A DNA stretch of 64,000 nt, from contig CAWHVF010000005.1 in NCBI GenBank assembly GCA_963832785.1, forward strand, positions 1,178,001 through 1,242,000. Reading direction: 5' to 3'. Source of the DNA: CAWBRT01 sp963832785 (GTDB taxonomy: Bacteria; Acidobacteriota; Terriglobia; Terriglobales; Acidobacteriaceae). The position numbers were made by a program, and so were the translations under genes. The notes beneath the pieces were generated by a model. That model was not told the DNA's origin. It was given only the letters and a program-made list of their open reading frames with translations, and ran no database searches. Positions 42,951 through 51,125 of the stretch are shown here, one piece after another (the first letter of the stretch is position 1; each line of letters begins with the position of its first letter).

Positions 42951-43829
42951 ATGGCTCCGCGACGAAATATAGTTCGGCGAAATCGGGCGGTAGCTGAAAC
43001 TCCCATCTGGAAAGAGGCCTTGTGCGGCATGGAACTTCTTCTGCTGCACGCCTCTCCCGTTTGTTATGGCTTCGGCGTACCTCACGGAGACAATTCCGCC
43101 GTTATCGTGATCCCCGGGTTTCTGGGCTCCGACCGCTACCTGATACAACTGTATTCATGGCTCGAGCGCATCGGCTATCGCCCCTACCGCTCCGGCATCG
43201 GGCTGAATATTCAGTGCCCGAACCTACTCATCAAGAACCAGCTAAACCTGATCATCCACCGCGCCCTTAAAGAGACGGGGCGCAAGGTCCATATCATTGG
43301 CCACAGCTTGGGCGGCGTTATCGCCCGCTCCGTCGCCAGCCAGAGGCCCAACGACATTGCTTCCGTCATCACCCTGGCATCGCCCTTCCGGGGAACCATC
43401 CTGCATGGAACGGTTCTGCGCGCCGCCGAGGCGGTTCGCAAATATATCCTGAAGGAACAGGGCTCCAATGTATTGCCGGACTGCTACACCGCCCGCTGCA
43501 CTTGCGATTTTCTCAACCACTTGCGCTGCGAAGTTCCGTCTTCGGTGTTGCGCACCGCTATCTATACACGGGACGACGGCGTAACCGACTGGCGCTATTG
43601 CATGTGTGGAAATCCGAGCAGTGATTTCGAGGTGCCGGGGACGCACATCGGGCTGGTTTTCAACTCATCGGTCTACACCATTATTGCCAATCGCCTGGCC
43701 GAGGCCTTCTCGCGCCGCCATGCCCGCCGCTTAGAACCCCGCAAGCACAAAGGAACTCGCTCCCCGGTTTTTCAGGAGCCGGCCCGGTTGCAGCCACCCC
43801 AGCCAACGCCTGGCTTGCGCGTGATCTGA
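42951..43829 (+). CDS. Alpha/beta hydrolase (lipase/PGAP1-like)
   Basis: About 292 residues from ATG 42951; a GTG at 42900 and an ATG at 43029 are other options. The core has VIVIPGFLGSDRYL (oxyanion region), the nucleophile elbow HIIGHSLGGVIARS, TLASPFRG, and a late His in GTHIGLVFN. This resembles triacylglycerol-lipase-type enzymes that act on hydrophobic esters. No signal peptide is evident, so it may act inside the cell, for instance on storage lipid. The C-terminal 40 residues are basic and Pro-rich. Confidence 0.75.
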   Translation: MAPRRNIVRRNRAVAETPIWKEALCGMELLLLHASPVCYGFGVPHGDNSAVIVIPGFLGSDRYLIQLYSWLERIGYRPYRSGIGLNIQCPNLLIKNQLNLIIHRALKETGRKVHIIGHSLGGVIARSVASQRPNDIASVITLASPFRGTILHGTVLRAAEAVRKYILKEQGSNVLPDCYTARCTCDFLNHLRCEVPSSVLRTAIYTRDDGVTDWRYCMCGNPSSDFEVPGTHIGLVFNSSVYTIIANRLAEAFSRRHARRLEPRKHKGTRSPVFQEPARLQPPQPTPGLRVI

Positions 43830-43894
43830 TACAAGGGAATTCCCACCATGCGCGTGGGTTGCGCACTGGTGGGGGAGCGACCTTCGCTGGTGAG

Positions 43895-45547
43895 CTATGG
43901 GCGCGAGCCGCGCGATAGCAGGCGGTCCAGCAATACCTCTTCCAATTTGATCGACAGGCGGCCACCGTAGAGCATGGCGCTGCACTGCACCGCCGCCAAG
44001 TCCTTCGCCATCAATGGAAATCCCGCAGCCCCGCCGCTAAGCCAATTCTGCAGAGCATGGCGCCCGACGCTATAGGCCATGGAGAACCCGGCCCCGCGGA
44101 TATCTCCGATCACGCCGTCCAGCGTGAACAACACCTTGGACAGCATTATCAGCGACGAAGGAAAGCGGACGCCTTGTCCCGCGGTCTGCTGCAACAGCCG
44201 CATAGCCTCTACCGCTCCCGGCAACTCCTTCAGTGGCAGCTCGTCCATATAGGTAGCTCCTATCTCACGGATGGTTCGTGCCTGCCACGAATTGCGGCCG
44301 ATCTTCCCCTGCGCGAGCGCCTGGATCTGATTGCACACGCCCACCGGATCGCGCAGCCCCACCATGCAGACCAGCAGCGCCATGCGCCGCCGCTGCTCGT
44401 GTGTCAGGCGCTCCGTCAGCGCCCAATCCAGGATAATCAGGTCACCCCTACGCTCATCGTAGAAGAGATTGCCGGCGTGAGGATCGGCATGGAAGAGCGC
44501 ATCTTTGCGCCCGGCAAAAAGAGGCACGACTACTAGCGCCTCGATCAGCCGTTCGGCTACCTGCTTGCGGCGCCAGGCCGGAATCTGCGCTACCGCCTGT
44601 GTAACCTTTACCCCACTCTCCTCGCTCATGGCCGTAATCTTCGCGGTACAAAGCTGCGGGAAAACCCTCGGCACGCGGACTTTTGGTATGGAACGGTAAA
44701 GGTCGAGGGCTTCCAGCAACGTCTTCTGCTCGCCCCGGAAGTGCGTTTCATGCTGCAACAGCCGCCGTACCTTGGTGAAGGTATCAGTGAGCACGTCCCT
44801 CGCAATGCCGTACTCGTGCGACTTGGAGCCGAAGTATTCGGCCAGCCCTTGCAGCATGTCCATGTCTTCGGCGAAACAGGCGGGAATATAGGGCTTGAGC
44901 ACCTTGAAGACGCCGTGTTGGCGCTCGCCGCCGCTTGAACTGCGCCAAGTGAAACGCATCACGGCGCTGACGCTGGCCTCCGACAGGATGGCAGGCTCTA
45001 GGCGCACATCGAACTTCTTGATCCGTCCGCCGAGCTCCTCTTCGACGATGGCGCAAATCTCCGCGGCTTCGACGTCATGAATGCCGTTTTCCAGATGGGA
45101 GAGCGCTCTGCGCAACGATGGACGCAGGTAACGATTGCGTGCTATCACCTGCCCCAGCTTCTGCAGCCCCGGAACCTTGGCAATCAGCCGCAACAGGCGC
45201 GCTTCAGGCAGCGTACTCGCGGGAAGTTCGATTTGCTCCAGGATTTTGGGAGCCAGACGGGCATTAGAGAGGCGAGAAATCACAAACAGCATAGCGTCGC
45301 GTACCGGCGGACGCCAGTTCAAATATTCTTTCGGGACCAATGCCTCTACCGGCACGACCTGCTCGACGATCCATCTGCCGAGCTCGCCGCGCAGCATCTG
45401 CCCCAACGGGCTTCCCAGTGCGGCCTCAATGACGCTGACCTTCTCCGCAGCCGTGGCGTTTGCCGGCAACAGCCGCGCCACCGAGGCGCGAACCCGCTCT
45501 GGGGATTCATGGGCTAAAAGCGCCGCCGCGAAAGAGGGGTCCAGCAT
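43895..45547 (-). CDS. UbiB/AarF/ABC1-family atypical kinase-like protein
   Basis: About 550 residues from ATG 45547 (GAGG 7 bases upstream; GTG at 45562 is an alternative). It has the family catalytic loop as FHADPHAGNLFYD (about 350) and the metal-binding segment as LIILDWALTER (about 372). Canonical members have HADPHPGN and LDFG, so both motifs are altered, although the metal-binding Asp and Asn remain. The N-terminal about 150 residues do not resemble the usual KxGQ region. Family members support quinone biosynthesis or lipid homeostasis. Confidence 0.8.
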   Translation of the reverse strand: MLDPSFAAALLAHESPERVRASVARLLPANATAAEKVSVIEAALGSPLGQMLRGELGRWIVEQVVPVEALVPKEYLNWRPPVRDAMLFVISRLSNARLAPKILEQIELPASTLPEARLLRLIAKVPGLQKLGQVIARNRYLRPSLRRALSHLENGIHDVEAAEICAIVEEELGGRIKKFDVRLEPAILSEASVSAVMRFTWRSSSGGERQHGVFKVLKPYIPACFAEDMDMLQGLAEYFGSKSHEYGIARDVLTDTFTKVRRLLQHETHFRGEQKTLLEALDLYRSIPKVRVPRVFPQLCTAKITAMSEESGVKVTQAVAQIPAWRRKQVAERLIEALVVVPLFAGRKDALFHADPHAGNLFYDERRGDLIILDWALTERLTHEQRRRMALLVCMVGLRDPVGVCNQIQALAQGKIGRNSWQARTIREIGATYMDELPLKELPGAVEAMRLLQQTAGQGVRFPSSLIMLSKVLFTLDGVIGDIRGAGFSMAYSVGRHALQNWLSGGAAGFPLMAKDLAAVQCSAMLYGGRLSIKLEEVLLDRLLSRGSRP

Positions 45548-45562
45548 AGCGAAGCCTCGCAC

Positions 45563-45894
45563 TCAATGATACGCAGTCGCCTGTCCGGCTTCGAGGGCGG
45601 CCGGCGCTTCGGCCAACCGCCTCGAGTCGAACATAATGATGTACTAGTAATCACTTTTAATACATACCTTCCTGGATGTTCTTTCAAATATTTATCTGTA
45701 ATTCACTGTATGTATATGATTCAAAGAGCTTAGCTTACATTATTCCCTGCGTGCCGCTTGAATGCGGCGTCTGCTAGTGTACCGGCCAATAGCCTGCCTT
45801 CCATTCTTCGCCTGGGATGGCCCTCCTGTGGAGGAACTGCATCTTACAATATTGATCAGCCCTGAGTTCCACGGCCTTGGCCCGGGGAATCGCG
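45563..45894. promoter_or_regulatory. AT-rich divergent promoter region
   Basis: The gap between the divergent UbiB-like and acyl-CoA-synthetase genes is AT-rich at 45635-45745, in contrast with its surroundings, so promoters for both genes probably lie here. No palindrome or consensus box stands out. No coding potential is seen. Confidence 0.4.
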
Positions 45895-47748
45895 ATGACC
45901 GTCCGCACGATCAACGAATTGTTCTATAGCCTGGTGGAGCGCGACTTGGCCTGCGCCCTGATGGTCAAGCGCCCGGCCCCGCAGCACGCCACCCGGTCCG
46001 GGGCCCGCGCGCAGTGGACACCGATCTCCTCCCGCGAACTCTATCGCAATGTCGTGGGAGTAGCGCGTGCGCTGGAGAGCTGGGGCATCGGCAAGGGCGA
46101 TCGGGTGGCTATCTTGAGCGAGAACCGTCCCGAGTGGGCGGTCGCCGATTTCGCCACCATGCTGCTGGGTGCGGTCACCACGCCCATCTATGCCACGCTT
46201 ACCGCCGAGCAAATGCTGCATCTGTTGCGCGATTCAGGCGCGCGGGTAATCTTCATTTCCAGCCACGACCATCTGCGCAAGCTTATCGGCATCAAGGGCC
46301 TGTGCGCCATCGAGCGCATCGTGCTGATGGACTGCGCGCCTGCCCCCGCGGAGGCAATGACGGCATCTCCCGATGCTGGCGCCACGGGCTTCACCATCGC
46401 AGCCATGGACGAACTGATACGCAGCGGCCCGGAAGAGCGCGATGCCGCCTTCGATGCGCGGGCACTGGCCGTCGGTCCCGAAGAGCTGGCGACCATCATC
46501 TACACCTCAGGCACCACGGGCGTCCCCAAGGGCGCCATGCTGACCCATGGAAACCTGGCCTGCAACCTGCTGCACTCCTTTTATCTGTATCCTTACCAGT
46601 GCGGACTGGTGAGCGTCTCCTTCATGCCGCTGGCGCACGTCTATGCCCGCCACGTGGATTACATTAATTTCCTGCATGGCGTCACCGTGGCCTACTGCGC
46701 TTCGCCTGACGAGCTGCTGGCCGCCTTCCGCGAAGTCAAGCCGCATTCCCTGGTGGCGGTGCCCCGGGTGTTCGAAAAAATACAAAAGAATGTGCGGGCC
46801 AAGTTCAGCGGCGGCCTCAAGCGCAAGCTTTACGATTGGGCCGTCACCGTGGGCCGCGCCCACCGCGAAGAGGTACTCGACGGCCGCGTGCCCACCGCGC
46901 TCAAATGGCTCCTGGCGGACAAGCTGTTCTATTCCAAGATCAAGGCGGTCCTCGGAGGACGAGTCGACCTCTTCATCTCCGGCGGCGCGCCCCTCAGCCC
47001 CGAGCTGATCGACTGGTATGCCAGCATCGGCATTCGCGTGCTGGAAGGCTACGGCCTTAGCGAGACCGCGCCCATCGTCGCCGTGAATAATGTCACTACG
47101 CATCGCTGCGGTAGCGTGGGTAAGGCGATTCACAACATAGAGGTGCGCATCGCCGACGACGGCGAGATTCTGGTGAAAGGCCCGTCGATATTCAAAGGCT
47201 ACTGGAACATGCCGCAGGAGACGGCGGCCGTCTTCGAAGGCGAATGGTTCCGCACCGGCGACGTGGGCCGGATCGATGACGACGGCTTCCTCTACATCAC
47301 CGACCGCAAGAAAGATTTGATCAAGACCTCCGGCGGCAAGTTCATCGCCCCGCAGCCGCTCGAATACCGCTTGAAGTCCAACCTGCTGGTGGCCGAGGCG
47401 GCCATCGTGGCCGACGGCAGGAAGTTTCCTTCGGCCATCATTGCCCCGAGCTTTCCCGCGCTGGAGGATTGGGCCCAGCTCAACCACGTGCCCTTCGCTT
47501 CGCGCCAGGAGCTGGTCGCCAAGCCGCAGGTGCTGGTACTTTACGAAGCGATACTGGCCGAACTGAACCAGGGCCTGGCGCGCTTCGAAAAGATCAAGAA
47601 GTTCATCCTCGTGCCCGACGAGTTCTCCATCGCCAACGGCGCCCTTACTCCTACCATGAAGCTGAAGCGGCGCTTCCTCGAACAACGCTATCGCCAGGAG
47701 CTCGACCAACTCTACGAAAGCGACGCCGAGGCCGTCAAAACCGCGTAA
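45895..47748 (+). CDS. Long-chain acyl-CoA synthetase (AMP-forming)
   Basis: 617 residues from ATG 45895 (GGGGA about 8 bases before; an upstream TTG is less likely). ANL-superfamily motifs: P-loop TIIYTSGTTGVPKGAML (about 200), LEGYGLSETAP, and hinge/GEWFRTGDVGRIDDDGFLYITDRKKD-type sequence (in part), with KTSGGKFIAP following. The FAA1-type layout points to fatty acids of medium to long chain. It would activate fatty acids for the neighbouring fadNAE operon. Confidence 0.93.
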   Translation: MTVRTINELFYSLVERDLACALMVKRPAPQHATRSGARAQWTPISSRELYRNVVGVARALESWGIGKGDRVAILSENRPEWAVADFATMLLGAVTTPIYATLTAEQMLHLLRDSGARVIFISSHDHLRKLIGIKGLCAIERIVLMDCAPAPAEAMTASPDAGATGFTIAAMDELIRSGPEERDAAFDARALAVGPEELATIIYTSGTTGVPKGAMLTHGNLACNLLHSFYLYPYQCGLVSVSFMPLAHVYARHVDYINFLHGVTVAYCASPDELLAAFREVKPHSLVAVPRVFEKIQKNVRAKFSGGLKRKLYDWAVTVGRAHREEVLDGRVPTALKWLLADKLFYSKIKAVLGGRVDLFISGGAPLSPELIDWYASIGIRVLEGYGLSETAPIVAVNNVTTHRCGSVGKAIHNIEVRIADDGEILVKGPSIFKGYWNMPQETAAVFEGEWFRTGDVGRIDDDGFLYITDRKKDLIKTSGGKFIAPQPLEYRLKSNLLVAEAAIVADGRKFPSAIIAPSFPALEDWAQLNHVPFASRQELVAKPQVLVLYEAILAELNQGLARFEKIKKFILVPDEFSIANGALTPTMKLKRRFLEQRYRQELDQLYESDAEAVKTA

Positions 47749-47759
47749 GGCCAACCACA

Positions 47760-47967
47760 GAGAACCACAGAGGACACAGAGTTACACAGAGAGAAATAAG
47801 CGGGTGCCCCACCCTACGCTGCTTTCGCGTAAGGTGGGGCTTTTGCTACTGAATGATTTGTTGCTGAATGGAATCTTGTGCGGGCTTCCGCCCAACGCGA
47901 CCTTAAGTGTGAGAGGAGGTTTGTCTCTTTATGCTCCTCTGTGCCCTCTGTGTCCTCTGTGGTTCTC
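47760..47967. repeat. Intergenic element with 22-bp perfect terminal inverted repeats
   Basis: Positions 47760-47781 (GAGAACCACAGAGG... type) and 47946-47967 are exact reverse complements over 22 bases, and similarity continues inward for about 15 more. The motif ACCACAGAGGACACAGAG is a low-complexity CACAGAG repeat. The element fills the gap between the acyl-CoA synthetase and fadE and encloses a strong terminator. Confidence 0.65.
47806..47844 (+). terminator. Rho-independent terminator after the acyl-CoA synthetase gene
   Basis: GCCCCACCCTACGC (47806-47819), loop TGCTTTC, GCGTAAGGTGGGGC (47827-47840) and TTTT follow the plus-strand gene by about 55 bases. The stem has 13 pairs with one C/A mismatch. 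It can also end the convergent fadE transcript only weakly, since no A-tract precedes it. Confidence 0.75.
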
Positions 47968-47974
47968 GTTAAGA

Positions 47975-49804
47975 CTACGCGGCAATCGGCTCATCGCTCT
48001 GCATGTGTGGCGATCCCACCAGGTACTTGCCCATCTCCAGCAACCGCTGTGCGATCTGCTGCTGCAAGGCGATGGTGTTCACCGGCTCGTGTTTCATCAG
48101 GCGGCGCAGAATCATTAGCTGGGTGCGCAGCATGTCGCCTTCGGCCACGGCGGTGAGAACCTTGCGGGCCGCCGATTCCAACCGCTCCATGGCGCCCGCC
48201 AGGTACAGCCGCGTCAGGACGATGGCCGGCTCAGCCGCCCGCTCGCCCTGGACTGTCGCGATTTTCTCCGCGCGGATGACGCACGACTCGGCGGCGTAGG
48301 CTTCCATAATCAGGTCGGCCAGGGCGCCCATGACCTCCTGCTGCTCGGCCAGCGCCTGCAAATACTTCTGCGAAGCCGCGCCGGCGCAGGCCAGCACGAT
48401 CTTCTTGGCGTTGGCCACCATCGTGCGCTCGGCGGCCAGCGGACCTTCCTCGGCCTCGGTCGCCGACGGCCCGCTCAGCAGCTCGTCCATCAGCTTTTTG
48501 ATGGCGGGCAGCAGCGGCAAGCGCCCGCTCATGGCGCGCTTCAGCAGCCAGCCGGTGATGATCAGCCGGTTGATCTCATTGGTGCCCTCGAAGATGCGGT
48601 TGACGCGCGAGTCGCGGTAGGCACGCTCGGCCGGATACTCCTCGACGAAGCCGTAGCCGCCGTAGATCTGCACCGTCTCATCGACCACGAAATCGAGCAT
48701 CTCGGAGCCGGCCACCTTGATGATGGAACACTCGACGGCGTATTCCTCGATGGCTTTGCGAATCTCCTTGGCCGCCTCGGGCGCCTCCTTGTCGACCTCG
48801 GCCAGGGCGGCGTCCATCATGCCCACCGTGCGGTAGACCATGCTTTCGGTGGCGTAGATGCGCGCCGCCATGCGGGCCAGCTTCTCCCGCACCATGCCGA
48901 ACTCGGAGATGGTTTTGCCGAAGGCCTTGCGCTGCGCGGCATAGGCGATGGCATTCTGCAGCGATGCCCGCGCTCCGCCCACGCACATCGCGCCCAGCTT
49001 GAAGCGTCCGATATTGAGGATGTTGAAGGCTATGATGTGGCCGCCGCCGATCTCGCCCAGCACGTTCTCCGCCGGCACCTGGCAGTCGTTCATGATCAGC
49101 GGGCAGGTGGAGGAGCCGCGAATGCCCATCTTGTGCTCTTCGGCACCGACCGAAAATCCGGGGAAGCTTCTCTCGACAATGAACGCCGTGAACTTTTCGC
49201 CGTCCACCTTGGCGAAGAGGATGAACAGGTCGGCGAAGGCGGCGTTGGTGATCCACATCTTTTCGCCGTTCAGCAGGTAGTGCTTGCCGTCGGGCGCCAG
49301 CACCGCCTTGGTGCGCGAGTTCAGCGCGTCGGAGCCCGAAGAGCTCTCCGACAGCGCATAGGCGCCGATCCACTCGCCGCTGGCCAGCCTGGGCAGGTAG
49401 CGCTGCTTCTGCCCGGCCGTTCCGAAGTAGACGATGGGCAGGGTGCCGATGCCAGTGTGCGCGCCAAAGCTGACGCTGAACGATCCGTTCTTGGCGATGT
49501 GGTCGCCGATGATGGCCGACGAGACCTTATCCATTTCCATGCCGCCGTACTGCTCGGGCACGTCGGCCGAGGTCAGGCCGAGTTCGCTGGCCTTTTTCAG
49601 CAGCTCGCGCGTCAGCGCCCAGTCCTTGTGCTCGATCCGGTCGGCCAGCGGAACAATCTCGTTGCTCGAGAACTGGTCGGTCATAGCGGCGATCTGGCGA
49701 TGTTCTTCGCTGAAATCTTCCGGGGTGAACACATCCTCGGGGGCGCGCGTTTCCAGCAGGAAACTGCCGCCCGCGATCTTCTTCATTGTCGAAATACTGG
49801 CCAT
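47975..49804 (-). CDS. fadE: Acyl-CoA dehydrogenase (FadE, long form)
   Basis: About 609 residues from ATG 49804, which has GAGG 7 bases upstream (GTG at 49822 is an alternative). The dehydrogenase core shows YALSESSSGSDALNSRT, KMWITNAAFADLF and catalytic Glu in RIFEGTNEINR (about 404), with a C-terminal helical extension as in VLCAD/ACAD9 and Bacillus FadE. It performs the first step of fatty-acid beta-oxidation and feeds ETF. Third gene of a fadN-fadA-fadE operon. Confidence 0.93.
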   Translation of the reverse strand: MASISTMKKIAGGSFLLETRAPEDVFTPEDFSEEHRQIAAMTDQFSSNEIVPLADRIEHKDWALTRELLKKASELGLTSADVPEQYGGMEMDKVSSAIIGDHIAKNGSFSVSFGAHTGIGTLPIVYFGTAGQKQRYLPRLASGEWIGAYALSESSSGSDALNSRTKAVLAPDGKHYLLNGEKMWITNAAFADLFILFAKVDGEKFTAFIVERSFPGFSVGAEEHKMGIRGSSTCPLIMNDCQVPAENVLGEIGGGHIIAFNILNIGRFKLGAMCVGGARASLQNAIAYAAQRKAFGKTISEFGMVREKLARMAARIYATESMVYRTVGMMDAALAEVDKEAPEAAKEIRKAIEEYAVECSIIKVAGSEMLDFVVDETVQIYGGYGFVEEYPAERAYRDSRVNRIFEGTNEINRLIITGWLLKRAMSGRLPLLPAIKKLMDELLSGPSATEAEEGPLAAERTMVANAKKIVLACAGAASQKYLQALAEQQEVMGALADLIMEAYAAESCVIRAEKIATVQGERAAEPAIVLTRLYLAGAMERLESAARKVLTAVAEGDMLRTQLMILRRLMKHEPVNTIALQQQIAQRLLEMGKYLVGSPHMQSDEPIAA

Positions 49805-49843
49805 GAAACCTCGAAGCACCACACGTGCTGTGGTGAATTGCTG

Positions 49844-51022
49844 TTATTGCAGATTTTCGAAAACGCCGGCAGCGCCCATGCCGCCGCCGACGCACATGGT
49901 GACGATGCCGTAGCGGGCGTTACGGCGCTTCAGTTCGCGAATGATGGTGGCCGTGAGCTTGGCCCCGGTGCAGCCCAGAGGATGCCCCAGAGCGATGGCC
50001 CCGCCATTGGGATTGATGCGCGCCGCATCCAGGCCGGCTTCTTTTATTACCGCCAGCGCCTGGGCGGCAAAGGCCTCGTTCAGCTCGATGACGTCAATGT
50101 CGCTCAGCTTGAGCCCGGCCAGCTTCAGCGCCTTGGGAATGGCGAAAACCGGCCCCAGCCCCATCTCCTCCGGCTTGTAGCCGGCGGTGGCAAATCCCCG
50201 GTAGCGGACCAGCGGCTTGATGCCCAAAGCTTGCGCTCTTTCCGCCGACATCACCACGACCGCCGCCGCTCCATCCGACATCTGCGAGGAATTGCCCGCC
50301 GTGACCGCGCCCCGCGCGTGAAAGGCCGGCTTGAGCGCCGCCAGGGCTTCGAGGGTGGTCTCGGCCCGCGGGCCCTCGTCTACTTTGAAGATGATCTCCA
50401 TGCGCTTGGGCTTCGATCCGTTAGGGATGGTGAAACTGACCGGCACCGGGACCAATTCGTCGTCGAAGTTGCCGGCGGCAATGGCCGCCAGCGCCTTCTG
50501 ATGCGAGCGCCAGGCAAACTCGTCCGCCTGCTGGCGCGTTATGCCGCAGCGGCGGGCCACGCGCTCGGCGGTCAGGCCCATGGAAAGATAGGCGTCGGGA
50601 TAGTTATTCACCAGCCAGGGATTGGGAGCGATCTTGTGTCCGCCCATGGGGATCAGGCTCATGGACTCGGTGCCGCCGGCGATCATCACCTCGGAGGCGC
50701 CCAGCATAATGCGCTCGGCCGCCATGGCAATCGCCTGCAGCCCGGAGGAGCAGAAGCGGTTGACGGTCATGGCCGAAGCTTCCAGCGGCAGCCCGGCGCG
50801 CAACGAGGCAATGCGGGCCACGCTCATGCCCTGCTCGGCTTCCGGCATGGCGCAGCCGAAGATTACGTCCTCGATTTCGCGTGCTTCCAGTTGTGGCACG
50901 CGCGCCAAGGCGCCCTTGATGGCCAGCGCGGCCAGTTCGTCGGGCCGGGTGGTGCGCAAGGTCCCTTTGTAAGCTTTGCCGACCGGCGTGCGGACGGCGG
51001 AGACGATTACTGCATCTTTCAT
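49844..51022 (-). CDS. fadA: Acetyl-CoA acyltransferase (3-ketoacyl-CoA thiolase, FadA)
   Basis: 392 residues from ATG 51022 (a TTG at 51031 is possible). Thiolase motifs are intact: Cys in VNRFCSSGLQA (about 89), NEAFAAQ, GHPLGCTG and CVGGGMG. It cleaves 3-ketoacyl-CoA in the last step of beta-oxidation. Unlike the thiolase at 4057-5238 it has the FadA-type sequence and lies between fadN and fadE. Confidence 0.95.
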   Translation of the reverse strand: MKDAVIVSAVRTPVGKAYKGTLRTTRPDELAALAIKGALARVPQLEAREIEDVIFGCAMPEAEQGMSVARIASLRAGLPLEASAMTVNRFCSSGLQAIAMAAERIMLGASEVMIAGGTESMSLIPMGGHKIAPNPWLVNNYPDAYLSMGLTAERVARRCGITRQQADEFAWRSHQKALAAIAAGNFDDELVPVPVSFTIPNGSKPKRMEIIFKVDEGPRAETTLEALAALKPAFHARGAVTAGNSSQMSDGAAAVVVMSAERAQALGIKPLVRYRGFATAGYKPEEMGLGPVFAIPKALKLAGLKLSDIDVIELNEAFAAQALAVIKEAGLDAARINPNGGAIALGHPLGCTGAKLTATIIRELKRRNARYGIVTMCVGGGMGAAGVFENLQ

Positions 51023-51041
51023 GTTTGCCAACTTGGATTGC

Positions 51042-51117
51042 CAGGTTTCAAGGTTTCAAAGTCTTGTCCGGGTTGCCGTGCACTCCTTGAAACTCTGAAA
51101 CCCTGAAACTTTGAAAC
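51042..51117. repeat. GTTTCAA inverted-repeat cluster between fadN and fadA
   Basis: GTTTCAAAGT (51053-51062) and ACTTTGAAAC (51108-51117) are perfect complements. Partial copies (GGTTTCAAG, CCTTGAAAC, CTGAAACCCTG) fill the space between. It could fold as an RNA hairpin inside the operon transcript and so tune fadA relative to fadN. Confidence 0.5.
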
Positions 51118-51125
51118 ATTTCCTT

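Noticed and set aside
46507..47754. 415-residue minus-strand ORF
   Set aside because: Antisense to the acyl-CoA synthetase; no recognisable domain.
49037..51106. 689-residue plus-strand ORF opposite fadE/fadA
   Set aside because: Shadow ORF on the complementary strand of two clear genes; low-complexity, His/Gly/Arg-rich, no domain.
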